Shown here piece after piece: positions 57,743 to 64,000 of a stretch of DNA of 64,000 nucleotides. This DNA comes from an uncultured Bryobacterales bacterium (GTDB taxonomy: Bacteria > Acidobacteriota > Terriglobia > Bryobacterales > UBA6623), in contig CATOTH010000008.1 of the NCBI GenBank assembly GCA_951813065.1, positions 62,001-126,000 of the forward strand, read 5' to 3'. Below the pieces are notes generated by a model that was not told the DNA's origin, searched no databases, and worked only from the letters and a program-made list of their open reading frames with translations. Position numbers and translations under genes: made by a program. Position 1 is the stretch's first letter; each line of letters starts with the position of its first letter.

Positions 57743-58717
57743 TCAGCCTTGAGGACGCCTCCGACGACCGTTGCCTTGCCGCGATGCCGCCGAATTCACC
57801 GGTGCCTTTCTTTGCGACGGCGCTTTGTCAACGAGCCGCTCGAACTCGATGGTCCGTAGCTTCAGATTTCCGACGAGCACGCCGCGGCGATAGTGCTGAA
57901 ACTTGCGCCAGACGGCAAACCCCTTGAGAATGGCATCCTGCCACTGGAACTCCGAACGCTCTGCGACTTCGACGTGCCTCGTGAGCTGCTTGATGGTCCG
58001 AAGAATTCCATAGTCCACTTCCTCAACACCTTCGAGGAAGCTATGGTCCTTCGCGTAGTCGAACACCAACGCCGAAATCCCCTCTTCGATAGCAGTCGCC
58101 CGGCCCCCATCCTCAACCTCGTCAACCTGAGGCTCGCTCTTGCGTTTGCAGCCCATGAGCTTTCTCGCAACAGGCGACCAGCCCAGTACGGCGGCGTATG
58201 CGAGGTGGAAGATGTCATGGTACCGATAGCCATCCTCTTCATAGGCGTTATCGGTGAGGCTGTTGCCGAGGGGCGTGTCGTTCATTGTCATTTGTACCTT
58301 GACGCCGCCGTCGCTCTGCACTTCCGCGATCTCTATCCGAAACTCTCTCGGAAGTTGCTCACGCGCCGCAAACTCTTCGTCGAACAAATGGAGATAGCAG
58401 CTAAGCCCGCCTTCGCCCGGCAGCCAACGACTCTCCAGCTTCTTTAGGTTCTCCACTGCGACTGTTTCGAGGTCCAGACCCTCCTTCGACGCGATATTCG
58501 CAACGTACCAGAGGATATCCCCAAGGTCCTCGGCAATCCTGTCCTTGAAGATCTGATACGCAGCACCCTCGCGGAGCCATTTCTTGTACTCAGTCAACAG
58601 CGTGCCGGTCTCTCCGGCCAACCCAAGCAGCGGCACCATCAGCGCCTTGTCGTCCCGCGTTGACCCCGGGACCCGATCTGCAAGCTGGGCCTTCGTTTGG
58701 TAGTCACGGATGCTCAC
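57743..58717 (-). CDS. MazG-like nucleotide pyrophosphohydrolase with C-terminal extension
   Basis: A 324-residue protein. The first 110 residues are an all-helical MazG-type domain: LLGLAGETGTLLTEYKKWL (first acidic helix; the second Glu of ExxE is Thr39) and RIAEDLGDILWYVANIA (second acidic helix). Residues 150-290 are an additional domain with NAYEEDGYRYHDIFHLAYAAVLGWSP and EEGISALVFDYA that I do not recognise. MazG proteins hydrolyse (d)NTPs or alarmones. GTG 58717 overlaps the upstream stop (GTGA), and it is the last gene of a four-gene operon. Confidence 0.78.
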   Translation of the reverse strand: MSIRDYQTKAQLADRVPGSTRDDKALMVPLLGLAGETGTLLTEYKKWLREGAAYQIFKDRIAEDLGDILWYVANIASKEGLDLETVAVENLKKLESRWLPGEGGLSCYLHLFDEEFAAREQLPREFRIEIAEVQSDGGVKVQMTMNDTPLGNSLTDNAYEEDGYRYHDIFHLAYAAVLGWSPVARKLMGCKRKSEPQVDEVEDGGRATAIEEGISALVFDYAKDHSFLEGVEEVDYGILRTIKQLTRHVEVAERSEFQWQDAILKGFAVWRKFQHYRRGVLVGNLKLRTIEFERLVDKAPSQRKAPVNSAASRQGNGRRRRPQG

Positions 58718-59818
58718 AGAGAGTCCTCCTCTTGCTCTTGATTGATCTTTTCGTTCAACCCCCACTTCGGCGGATACCAGTACGTCAGACACGCACTAGA
58801 CGACCTGAATTTCTGCTTGATCCTCGTTCTTCCAGAACCCCTTTCAACCTCGGGATGGTACACGCGCCCGTACTTGTCGACCTCACAGAACAGGTTCTGG
58901 CAGTCGATCAGCTGAAGCGGTCGGCCCCAGAGAGACTTGAGGTCGATACCAAGCCGCTCAAACTCGGCATGTTGCCGCTCGGCGACTTGTTGACGCCGCG
59001 CTCCATGAGTTTGAGAAAGACCTCGGTCCAGGCCAGGGGTAGGTTTGGGCTTTGTGCTGTATACGGCCGACTCATCGTCAACCTCTTCGAGATCTCGGTA
59101 GCGGGCGAGCCCGCAATACTGCTTTCGACTTACGCGGACAAGTTGCGCCCAGCCCGCGTCGGGGACCGCGCATCTTCCTTTTCCCGGCCCTATTGCCTTC
59201 ACCGCGTAGATGGCCTCGTCGCGAGAGATTTCTTCCACGACGGAGCCCTCCACGGAGACGCCCGGAGGCAGGCAGATCACATCTCCTACCTGGGCATCGA
59301 TCGCCCTTCCGGTCCATGCTTCGTCAACGTACACGAGATGCTCTGTACACTCAAATCCAAGCAAGGATTGGCGGATGCGAGGGAGCCTGACCTTAGTCAG
59401 GGCGTTCACCTGATCCTCTTGGAGCAGCACCATACCGAGGCCCATGTTGCGCACCAACGTCGGGTAGCCGACACCCAACCAGGACGACACGATGTAAGCC
59501 TGATCCGGCGTCAGGCTCTTCGGTTTGAACCCGCGCGCCGCCAGTCCCGTGATCACCGCCGTCTTTGGCATCAGCAATGAGGACTAGAAACAGTCCGCCT
59601 CGAACCGGCGGACGCAGCGCCGAGACAACGATCACTGGCTTTCCGGGTGAGTAGATTCCTTCCGCCGACGGGATATCGGCGAAGCGAACCTCGACGCCAA
59701 TCTTTTCTGCGAGATCGTAGGCGCAGCAAGGCTGATCGGCTGGGATTTGATGTTTCTGGCGAAGCCTCAGCGCCGTCCTCATGGCGCGAAGTGCGAGACG
59801 CTTGCGTTCCGGGCTCAT
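58714..59818 (-). pseudogene. ImmA/IrrE-like metallopeptidase, frameshifted and missing HEXXH
   Basis: Starts at ATG 59818 (MSPERKRLALRAMRTALRLR) with the IrrE/ImmA N-terminal region up to VIVVSALRPPVR. The expected zinc-binding HEXXH segment is absent. Homology resumes in another frame as EADCF, a TAG, then SSLLMPKTAVITG, the helix that normally follows the active site, and continues intact (YIVSSWLGVGYPTLVRNMGLG, then a beta-rich C-terminal domain) to 58714. A deletion of roughly the active-site segment plus a frameshift explains this. An internal start near 59577 could still yield the C-terminal 287 residues. Confidence 0.78.
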
Positions 59819-60156
59819 TCACGACCCCCCGGTTTGCGGAGCATTTGGAGAAGCGCAAGAAGCCGGTCCAGATCGTCCTGCTTCATCTTCGCGAGTTCAC
59901 GCGCAGCCAGAAGAATGCGGTCTTCAGCGGGGTCTGATTCCCCTTCTACGTTGGTCAGCCATTCCACGCTCACGCCGTATACGCGAGCGAATTCGACAAG
60001 CTCTTCTCCGCTCACACGTCGTCTCCCAGCCTCAATTTCCGAAACCGTCGGACGGTGGAGCGCCAAGAGCTTCGCGACCTGGCCCTGGCTCAACCCAGCC
60101 GCCTCCCGCGCAGTGCGGAGGCGGCTTGCGATTTGTTCCCGCGTACCTTCACCCAT
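59815..60156 (-). CDS. XRE-family helix-turn-helix regulator
   Basis: A 113-residue protein with an HTH_3 domain at about 7-65: LRTAREAAGLSQGQVAKLLA and LHRPTVSEIEAGRRRVSGEEL. The C-terminal helix-rich tail (LAKMKQDDLDRLLALLQML) may mediate partner contacts. It starts 2 bases after the carrier-protein-like gene and overlaps the ImmA start by 4 bases (ATGA). XRE-ImmA pairs are regulator-protease units, as in ICEBs1 ImmR-ImmA. It probably binds the palindromes at 60455-60481. Confidence 0.88.
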   Translation of the reverse strand: MGEGTREQIASRLRTAREAAGLSQGQVAKLLALHRPTVSEIEAGRRRVSGEELVEFARVYGVSVEWLTNVEGESDPAEDRILLAARELAKMKQDDLDRLLALLQMLRKPGGRE

Positions 60157-60158
60157 GA

Positions 60159-60440
60159 CTACTTGTCGCCTCCCGAGACCTTGGCAAGGCGCTGCGCGAT
60201 CTGAGCGATGCTGAGCGGCTCGGCGTTTTCCTTGGTCCAGAAGACACTGTCGGCCCCAAAGGACGCACCAAGACGCGCCTCCAACGCGATAGTTGTTTCG
60301 ACAGCGAGCAGGCTATCGAAGAAGCCGAGGTCCCGAATAGGGACCGTTGCGGGCAGGACCTCGCCGCTTTCGTCCTCGGCACCCGCCTGGAACTCCTTCA
60401 GCATGTGGATCAGCGCTTTTTCGATGTCGTCTGGGCTCAT
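60159..60440 (-). CDS. Acyl-carrier-protein-like small protein
   Basis: A 93-residue protein, MSPDDIEKALIHMLKEFQAG with a four-helix pattern and RDLGFFDSLLAVETTIALEARLG. The D-S-L at about Ser43 is the phosphopantetheine site of carrier proteins. ATG 60440 is preferred over 60443 because of its spacing to GGAGGA. It opens the operon carrier-protein-like, XRE, ImmA-like, MazG-like. Its substrate, and whether it is really modified, are unknown. Confidence 0.72.
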   Translation of the reverse strand: MSPDDIEKALIHMLKEFQAGAEDESGEVLPATVPIRDLGFFDSLLAVETTIALEARLGASFGADSVFWTKENAEPLSIAQIAQRLAKVSGGDK

Positions 60441-60454
60441 CATTCCTCCATGAT

Positions 60455-60481
60455 TCTTACCAGACAGTAAGATTATCTTAC
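60455..60481. promoter_or_regulatory. Palindromic operator upstream of the four-gene operon
   Basis: Three half-sites: TCTTAC (60455-60460), GTAAGA (60467-60472) and TCTTAC (60476-60481). The last two form the 15-bp palindrome GTAAGAT-T-ATCTTAC; the first two form a spaced inverted repeat. The site covers the likely -10 region just upstream of the operon's ribosome-binding site and is a good candidate for the XRE regulator. Confidence 0.65.
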
Positions 60482-60549
60482 AGCACCTCCGGTTCGAGTC
60501 AACCCTTCCCGCCCCGGCCCCGACATGACCCTGCTGAGGAATCTTTACT

Positions 60550-60604
60550 TAACGTCCATAAACATGTATCTTATAAAGGATAACGATTACAATTATGGAC
60601 GTTA
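60550..60604. promoter_or_regulatory. 12-bp inverted repeats flanking the hipBA promoter
   Basis: TAACGTCCATAA at 60550-60561 and its perfect complement TTATGGACGTTA at 60593-60604, spaced by 31 bases, with an AT-rich stretch between that would hold the promoter. HipB normally represses hipBA through paired operators. The right arm ends one base before the hipB ATG. Confidence 0.6.
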
Positions 60605-60605
60605 C

Positions 60606-60947
60606 ATGAAAACGAGCTCATTCTCAGACGTGCCGATACCCGTCAGCCGCGCCCTGCGCAAGCTGGGACACGACATCCGTGATGCGCGCCGCCGCCGCCG
60701 CATCCCGGTGGCGATCCTGGCCGAGCGGGCCTCCGTCAGCCGCACCACCTTGAACAAGGTCGAGAAGGGCGCGCCCGGCGTCTCGCTGGGCATCTACGCC
60801 ACGGTGCTTTTTGTGCTGGGCATGATCGACCGGCTCGCCGACATCGCCGACCCGCGACATGATTCCGTCGGCCTTGAGCTCGAGGAGGAAAACCTTCCGG
60901 AACGCATCCGGCTCCCCCGGCCCGGCAAGCCCAAAGGGGACGCGTGA
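60606..60947 (+). CDS. hipB: HipB-like XRE antitoxin
   Basis: A 113-residue protein starting at ATG 60606 with an HTH domain (GHDIRDARRRRRIPVAILAE, then RASVSRTTLNKVEKG) and a C-terminal tail rich in Pro and Lys. In HipBA systems HipB represses the operon and holds HipA inactive. The stop overlaps the HipA start (TGATG). There is no clear Shine-Dalgarno; an ATG at 60564 in the same frame is an alternative. The inverted repeats immediately upstream support autoregulation. Confidence 0.85.
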   Translation: MKTSSFSDVPIPVSRALRKLGHDIRDARRRRRIPVAILAERASVSRTTLNKVEKGAPGVSLGIYATVLFVLGMIDRLADIADPRHDSVGLELEEENLPERIRLPRPGKPKGDA

Positions 60948-62212
60948 TGGAGCGAAACATCCTCGTCTATGTGGACCTGCTCAGCACGCCCCATCTCGTT
61001 GGACGGCTCTGGGCGCGCACGCGCCGCGACAAGGAAGGAGCCACGTTTCAATATGGCGACGCCTGGCTCGCCAACCCTGACCGTTTCTCTCTGGAGCCGG
61101 CGCTCATTCTTGGGCCCGGTCCCTTCCACACGCCATCCGACAAGCCCCTGTTCGGAGCCATTGGCGACTCAGCGCCAGACCGCTGGGGACGCGCCCTCAT
61201 GCGCCGTGCTGAGCGCCGCCGCGCGGAAACGCAGAGCGAGACGCCGCGCACGCTCCGGGAAATCGACTACCTGCTCATGGTGGACGATGAAGCCCGCCAG
61301 GGCGCGCTGCGCTTTGCGGAACAAGAAGGCGGGCCATTCCTTGCGCCGCAGGGGCCGACAAAGATTCCGCCACTCGTCGATCTGCCCCGTCTGCTTTCCG
61401 CCGCCGAGCATGTCGCAGGAGACACCGATACCGACGAGGATTTGCGTCTGCTTCTCGCCCCCGGCTCGTCCCTCGGCGGCGCGCGGCCCAAGGCATCGGT
61501 TCGTGACCGCGACGGGCATCTCGCAATCGCCAAGTTCCCCAGTCCGGGCGATGAAATCAAGACGGTGCTCTGGGAGGCCGTCGCCCTGACGCTCGCCGCG
61601 AAGGCCGGTATTGCCGTCCCGACCTGGCGGCTTGAAACCGTCGGCGACAAGCCGGTCCTCCTGCTCCGCCGCTTCGACCGCGGGGACGACACGCGCGTTC
61701 CCTTTCTCTCAGCGATGAGTGTGCTTGGCGCAAGGGACAACGAAACGCGGAGCTATCTCGAATTCGTCGATGTCCTTCGCCGGTACGGCGCAGAACCAGA
61801 GGCCGATATGCAAGGCCTGTGGCGGCGCATCGTCCTCAGCATCCTGATCTCCAACACCGACGACCATCTGCGCAACCACGGCTTTCTCTATGCTGGTCCG
61901 TCCGGCTGGCGGCTCTCCCCGGCCTACGACCTCAACCCGGTGCCCACCGACATCAAGCCCCGTGTGCTTTCAACGGCCATCGATCTTGGCGATACGACGG
62001 CTTCTCTTGACCGCGCGCTGGAGGTGTCATCGTATTTCGAGCTGGAACCGGACAAAGCCCGGCGCATCGCCAAGGAAGTGGCACAAGCCGTTGCGCTATG
62101 GCGGGACGAGGCAGCCACGCTCGGCCTGACGTCCGCCGAGATTGACCGCATGGCCTCCGCCTTCGAGCACGACGACCTCAAAGCGGCACAGCGCGGCGGC
62201 CGATCCCACTAG
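60947..62212 (+). CDS. hipA: HipA-like serine/threonine kinase toxin
   Basis: A 421-residue protein. The N-terminal couple_hipA part (GPGPFHTPSDKPLFGAIGDS, then APDRWGRALM) precedes the kinase core with GSSLGGARPKASV (phosphorylatable loop), HLAIAKFPS, catalytic NTDDHLRNHGFLY and metal-binding SPAYDLNPVP. In E. coli HipA phosphorylates glutamyl-tRNA synthetase and causes persistence. All key segments look intact. ATG 60947 overlaps the hipB stop; a GTG one codon earlier is also possible. Confidence 0.92.
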   Translation: MERNILVYVDLLSTPHLVGRLWARTRRDKEGATFQYGDAWLANPDRFSLEPALILGPGPFHTPSDKPLFGAIGDSAPDRWGRALMRRAERRRAETQSETPRTLREIDYLLMVDDEARQGALRFAEQEGGPFLAPQGPTKIPPLVDLPRLLSAAEHVAGDTDTDEDLRLLLAPGSSLGGARPKASVRDRDGHLAIAKFPSPGDEIKTVLWEAVALTLAAKAGIAVPTWRLETVGDKPVLLLRRFDRGDDTRVPFLSAMSVLGARDNETRSYLEFVDVLRRYGAEPEADMQGLWRRIVLSILISNTDDHLRNHGFLYAGPSGWRLSPAYDLNPVPTDIKPRVLSTAIDLGDTTASLDRALEVSSYFELEPDKARRIAKEVAQAVALWRDEAATLGLTSAEIDRMASAFEHDDLKAAQRGGRSH

Positions 62213-62225
62213 ACCGGTCCTGCGG

Positions 62226-62292
62226 ATTCCGGTGAATGTGAACACCCAATCCGGAGGATTGTGAACACCTGATCCGGGTTATTGTGAACACC
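62226..62292. repeat. Three tandem repeats of IS21-type terminal sequence
   Basis: Three units at about 62226-62246, 62248-62269 and 62272-62292 share ATCCGG-N4-TTGTGAACACC with small changes. Tandem terminal repeats ending in GTGAACACC are typical of IS21-family ends, but no istA or istB is present, so this is a remnant of one end. Confidence 0.6.
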
Positions 62293-62926
62293 TCGGAGCG
62301 AAGCGACGCTACGGCCTTCAGGATGACAACTCGTTGGCGCCTCCGTCAATTGGATCCCCGGCTGGCGGGGAAGATGTCGGCATCATCATCTCGTCTTTCC
62401 TGTCTTGCGCTCGCACAACTGGGGTATCAGGGACAGGGTCTGCGCACTGGTCTGCCTGTTCCATTTTCGGCCAGGCACGGCCTGGCGCAGCCGCAGGATG
62501 ACGCTGCCAGTAGTCCTCGCAGCGGCCGAGGTTGAACTCCAGATGCTGCCAGTAGGTGGTGGGGAAGTTCTCGTGCTGGACTTCCCGGAGCAACGGTTCG
62601 AAGTAGCGCAGCCGGCGCACGGGCTGCATGGCGGGCCGCACGCACAACGTATCGGGTGTGGGCGAACGAGACAGCCCGTTTTCCATGACTCATGGCTACA
62701 GATTCAACCCCGATCGAGTTGCCTTTGCCAATCGCCCGCTCGTCGGTCATCGACTCTGGTTGGTCCGAGCAGCGCTCGCGCCAGTGAAGCGGATCACTCG
62801 CGCCGCCTGACCGGACCCGCCCGACGCCGCCGTCGACTCGCGGCCGTCTCCTTGCGGGTTTGGCGGTCCCCGCGACTCCCAGTGAACGGGGACACCCCGA
62901 AACCCTAAGAAAAGGAGATGAAAATC
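62293..62926. other. Stretch without a confident gene
   Basis: About 630 bases after the IS21-type repeats. A minus-strand frame 62686-62318 (122 codons, containing LRYFEPLLREVQHENFPTTY) has protein-like composition but matches no family I recognise and has no clear ribosome-binding site. Possible relic. Confidence 0.4.
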
Positions 62927-63166
62927 ATGGCAAGCGCAAAACCCATCGCGGAAGTTCGCATGGGAGCCGTCAAGGCCGCCATCTGGAAAAACGAGGCCGG
63001 GAACTCGACCCGCCACAACGTCACCTTCCAGCGCCTCTACAAGGATGGCGACGACTGGAAGACGACCCAGAGCTTCGGCCGCGACGAGCTGCTGTTGCTC
63101 GCCAAGGTCGCCGACCTCGCGCACTCGCGCATCTACGAGTTGCAGCTCGAACCAGAGGGCGAATGA
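62927..63166 (+). CDS. Small conserved accessory protein, function unknown
   Basis: A 79-residue protein, MASAKPIAEVRMGAVKAAIW, then RHNVTFQRLYKDGDDWKTTQ and SFGRDELLLLAKVADLAHS. It has the look of a small beta-rich protein that I associate with plasmids and integrative elements, but this is only an impression. ATG 62927 is chosen since AAGGAG lies 9 bases upstream; an ATG at 62918 abuts that site. Confidence 0.7.
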   Translation: MASAKPIAEVRMGAVKAAIWKNEAGNSTRHNVTFQRLYKDGDDWKTTQSFGRDELLLLAKVADLAHSRIYELQLEPEGE

Positions 63167-63607
63167 CCCTCGGTACATGCGGTGGGCTTCGGCCCGCCGC
63201 CTACTCTCCGATCCGTACCTTCGCGCGTGTCTTCTCTGGGTAGCTGCATTTCCGCGTACCCAGTGTCGGAATTGAGCGCAAGAGAGCGCAAGGGACGGGT
63301 TAAGTGGGTGGATCAACAGTTGGAGACCACACAGGACTTGGCACGAAGAAAGTGCTGAAGCGTGTGGGTTGGTCGTTCCTTGCGACGGCTGCAGTAGGAG
63401 GATACCTAAGCCTCGGCAACGCGGCCTCGGCGGCAGAGACGGGTTGCTTGCAGCAAACAGTGCACACGGAACGCTGAAGGTGCGTGCCGGCCACGATCGC
63501 GACAAGAAGCGTCCGCTGCCCAAAACGACAGCGCCGTGTCTACACCGTTTGGGGTCGCTCCCGCCCAAAATGAGACTACGCCACAAACAACTAAGTGAAT
63601 CGGACGA
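63167..63607. other. Intergenic stretch without a supportable gene
   Basis: About 440 bases between the small accessory gene and the agarase-like gene. No recognisable coding sequence, RNA or repeat. Confidence 0.4.
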
Positions 63608-64000
63608 TCAGTAGCGTTCGTTCATTTGGCGGCTCACTTGCGCGTTCGCGGCGGTGATCAGTCGGACATTTTCTAAGTCCGGCCGTTCCAGCTCGTCGAG
63701 CAGGCCGCGGCGTCGCGCCTTGTTGCGCTGGTAGGCGCCGCACAGATGAAACCCGATGCAGCCGGGGTTATCGAAAAGAGCCGCCAATACATCTGCGTAC
63801 CATTCCCCGTTGTTGGGGGCAAAGCCCTCAGGGGGAACGGGCCCCTTCAGCCCCGCCGCGTCGGCCAGCAGCACGGGCTTTCCGGTTTTCGTGTGCCATT
63901 CGTCGAGATGGACCACTGGATTGCGGAAGTCCTGGAATGACAGCACGTCGACGAAGGGCAATGCGGCTTCGACGACCTCCATCGCGATGGCGGCGTTGGC
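63608..64000 (-). CDS. Agarase-like glycoside hydrolase, C-terminal part (runs off the window)
   Basis: The frame is open to the window edge, so the start lies beyond 64000; 131 codons are visible. It reads VDVLSFQDFRNPVVHLDEWH, then GKPVLLADAAG and GCIGFHLCGAYQRNKARRRG, the last barrel strands of agarase-like hydrolases. The corresponding strand in the gene at 3337-4767 reads GWHYCGLIDASNR. Exported polysaccharide hydrolase is the likely role. Confidence 0.65.
   Translation of the reverse strand, partial: ANAAIAMEVVEAALPFVDVLSFQDFRNPVVHLDEWHTKTGKPVLLADAAGLKGPVPPEGFAPNNGEWYADVLAALFDNPGCIGFHLCGAYQRNKARRRGLLDELERPDLENVRLITAANAQVSRQMNERY

Noticed and set aside
60567-60582. An E. coli-type HipB operator (TATC and GATA half-sites)
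   Set aside because: The half-sites are separated by 8 rather than 10 bases, so they do not match TATCC(N8)GGATA.
1-64000. CRISPR arrays, cas genes or an intact prophage
   Set aside because: No regularly spaced repeats, no cas motifs, and no phage structural, packaging or integrase genes were seen.

Overview
The window looks like a chromosomal segment of a Gram-negative, GC-rich bacterium, most likely an Acidobacteriota (Bryobacterales/Solibacter-like) and possibly host-associated. Evidence: an outer-membrane receptor with an N-terminal carboxypeptidase-regulatory domain (the Oar-like type expanded in Acidobacteria), a one-protein LptF-LptG fusion, several exported sulfatases, a PQQ dehydrogenase without a cytochrome domain, and a DUF1501 relic. 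The taxonomic call is inference. Many broken genes and insertion sequences (ISs) suggest relaxed selection.

Layout. 0-3.1 kb: decayed tannase/feruloyl esterase, then a serine-hydrolase lipoprotein. 3.3-10.5 kb: Tat-exported agarase-like hydrolase, VapBC pair, dtd, PQQ dehydrogenase plus lactonase lipoprotein, and a second VapBC whose toxin has a nonsense codon. 10.6-14.8 kb: LptF-LptG fusion and a ruined DUF4153 membrane protein. 14.8-16.7 kb: complete ISKra4-like element with 9-bp target duplication. 16.7-24.3 kb: third VapBC, DUF1501 pseudogene, tRNA-Glu(CTC), SLC13 transporter, TonB-dependent receptor, tRNA-Phe(GAA). 24.4-29.9 kb: 2-oxoglutarate dehydrogenase operon sucA-sucB-lpd. 30-34.1 kb: propeller lipoprotein, PaaI thioesterase, acetylxylan-esterase-like lipoprotein. 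34.3-37.2 kb: IS66-type transposase coupled to a DruA/DUF4338 gene, abutting a beheaded amidohydrolase. 37.3-45 kb: sialidase and sulfatase (divergent), a complete IS1634 element, a small hypothetical gene, a second sulfatase. 45.1-47.3 kb: Rpn-type nuclease gene split cleanly by an IS630 element. 47.5-53.2 kb: Tm-1-like protein (nonsense codon), PEP-hydrolase-family protein, cupin, sulfatase, enolase-superfamily dehydratase, tRNA-Glu(TTC). 53.4-56.9 kb: HicB-like protein, degenerate nucleotidyltransferase, intradiol dioxygenase, fourth sulfatase. 57.1-63.2 kb: a decayed defence/mobile island with a tRNA-Val 3' fragment, an hsdM remnant, a four-gene operon (carrier-protein-like, XRE regulator, ImmA-like, MazG-like), HipBA, IS21-type terminal repeats and a small accessory gene. 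63.6 kb to the end: 3' part of another agarase-like gene.

How the genes fit together. Exported sulfatases, a sialidase, agarase-like hydrolases, an esterase, the TonB receptor and a sugar-acid dehydratase point to scavenging of sulfated or sialylated glycans; the sucAB-lpd operon and PQQ dehydrogenase serve central oxidation. The most unusual material is the island near 57-63 kb, especially the operon at 58.7-60.4 kb with its palindromic operator, and the DruA gene fused in organisation to an IS66 transposase.
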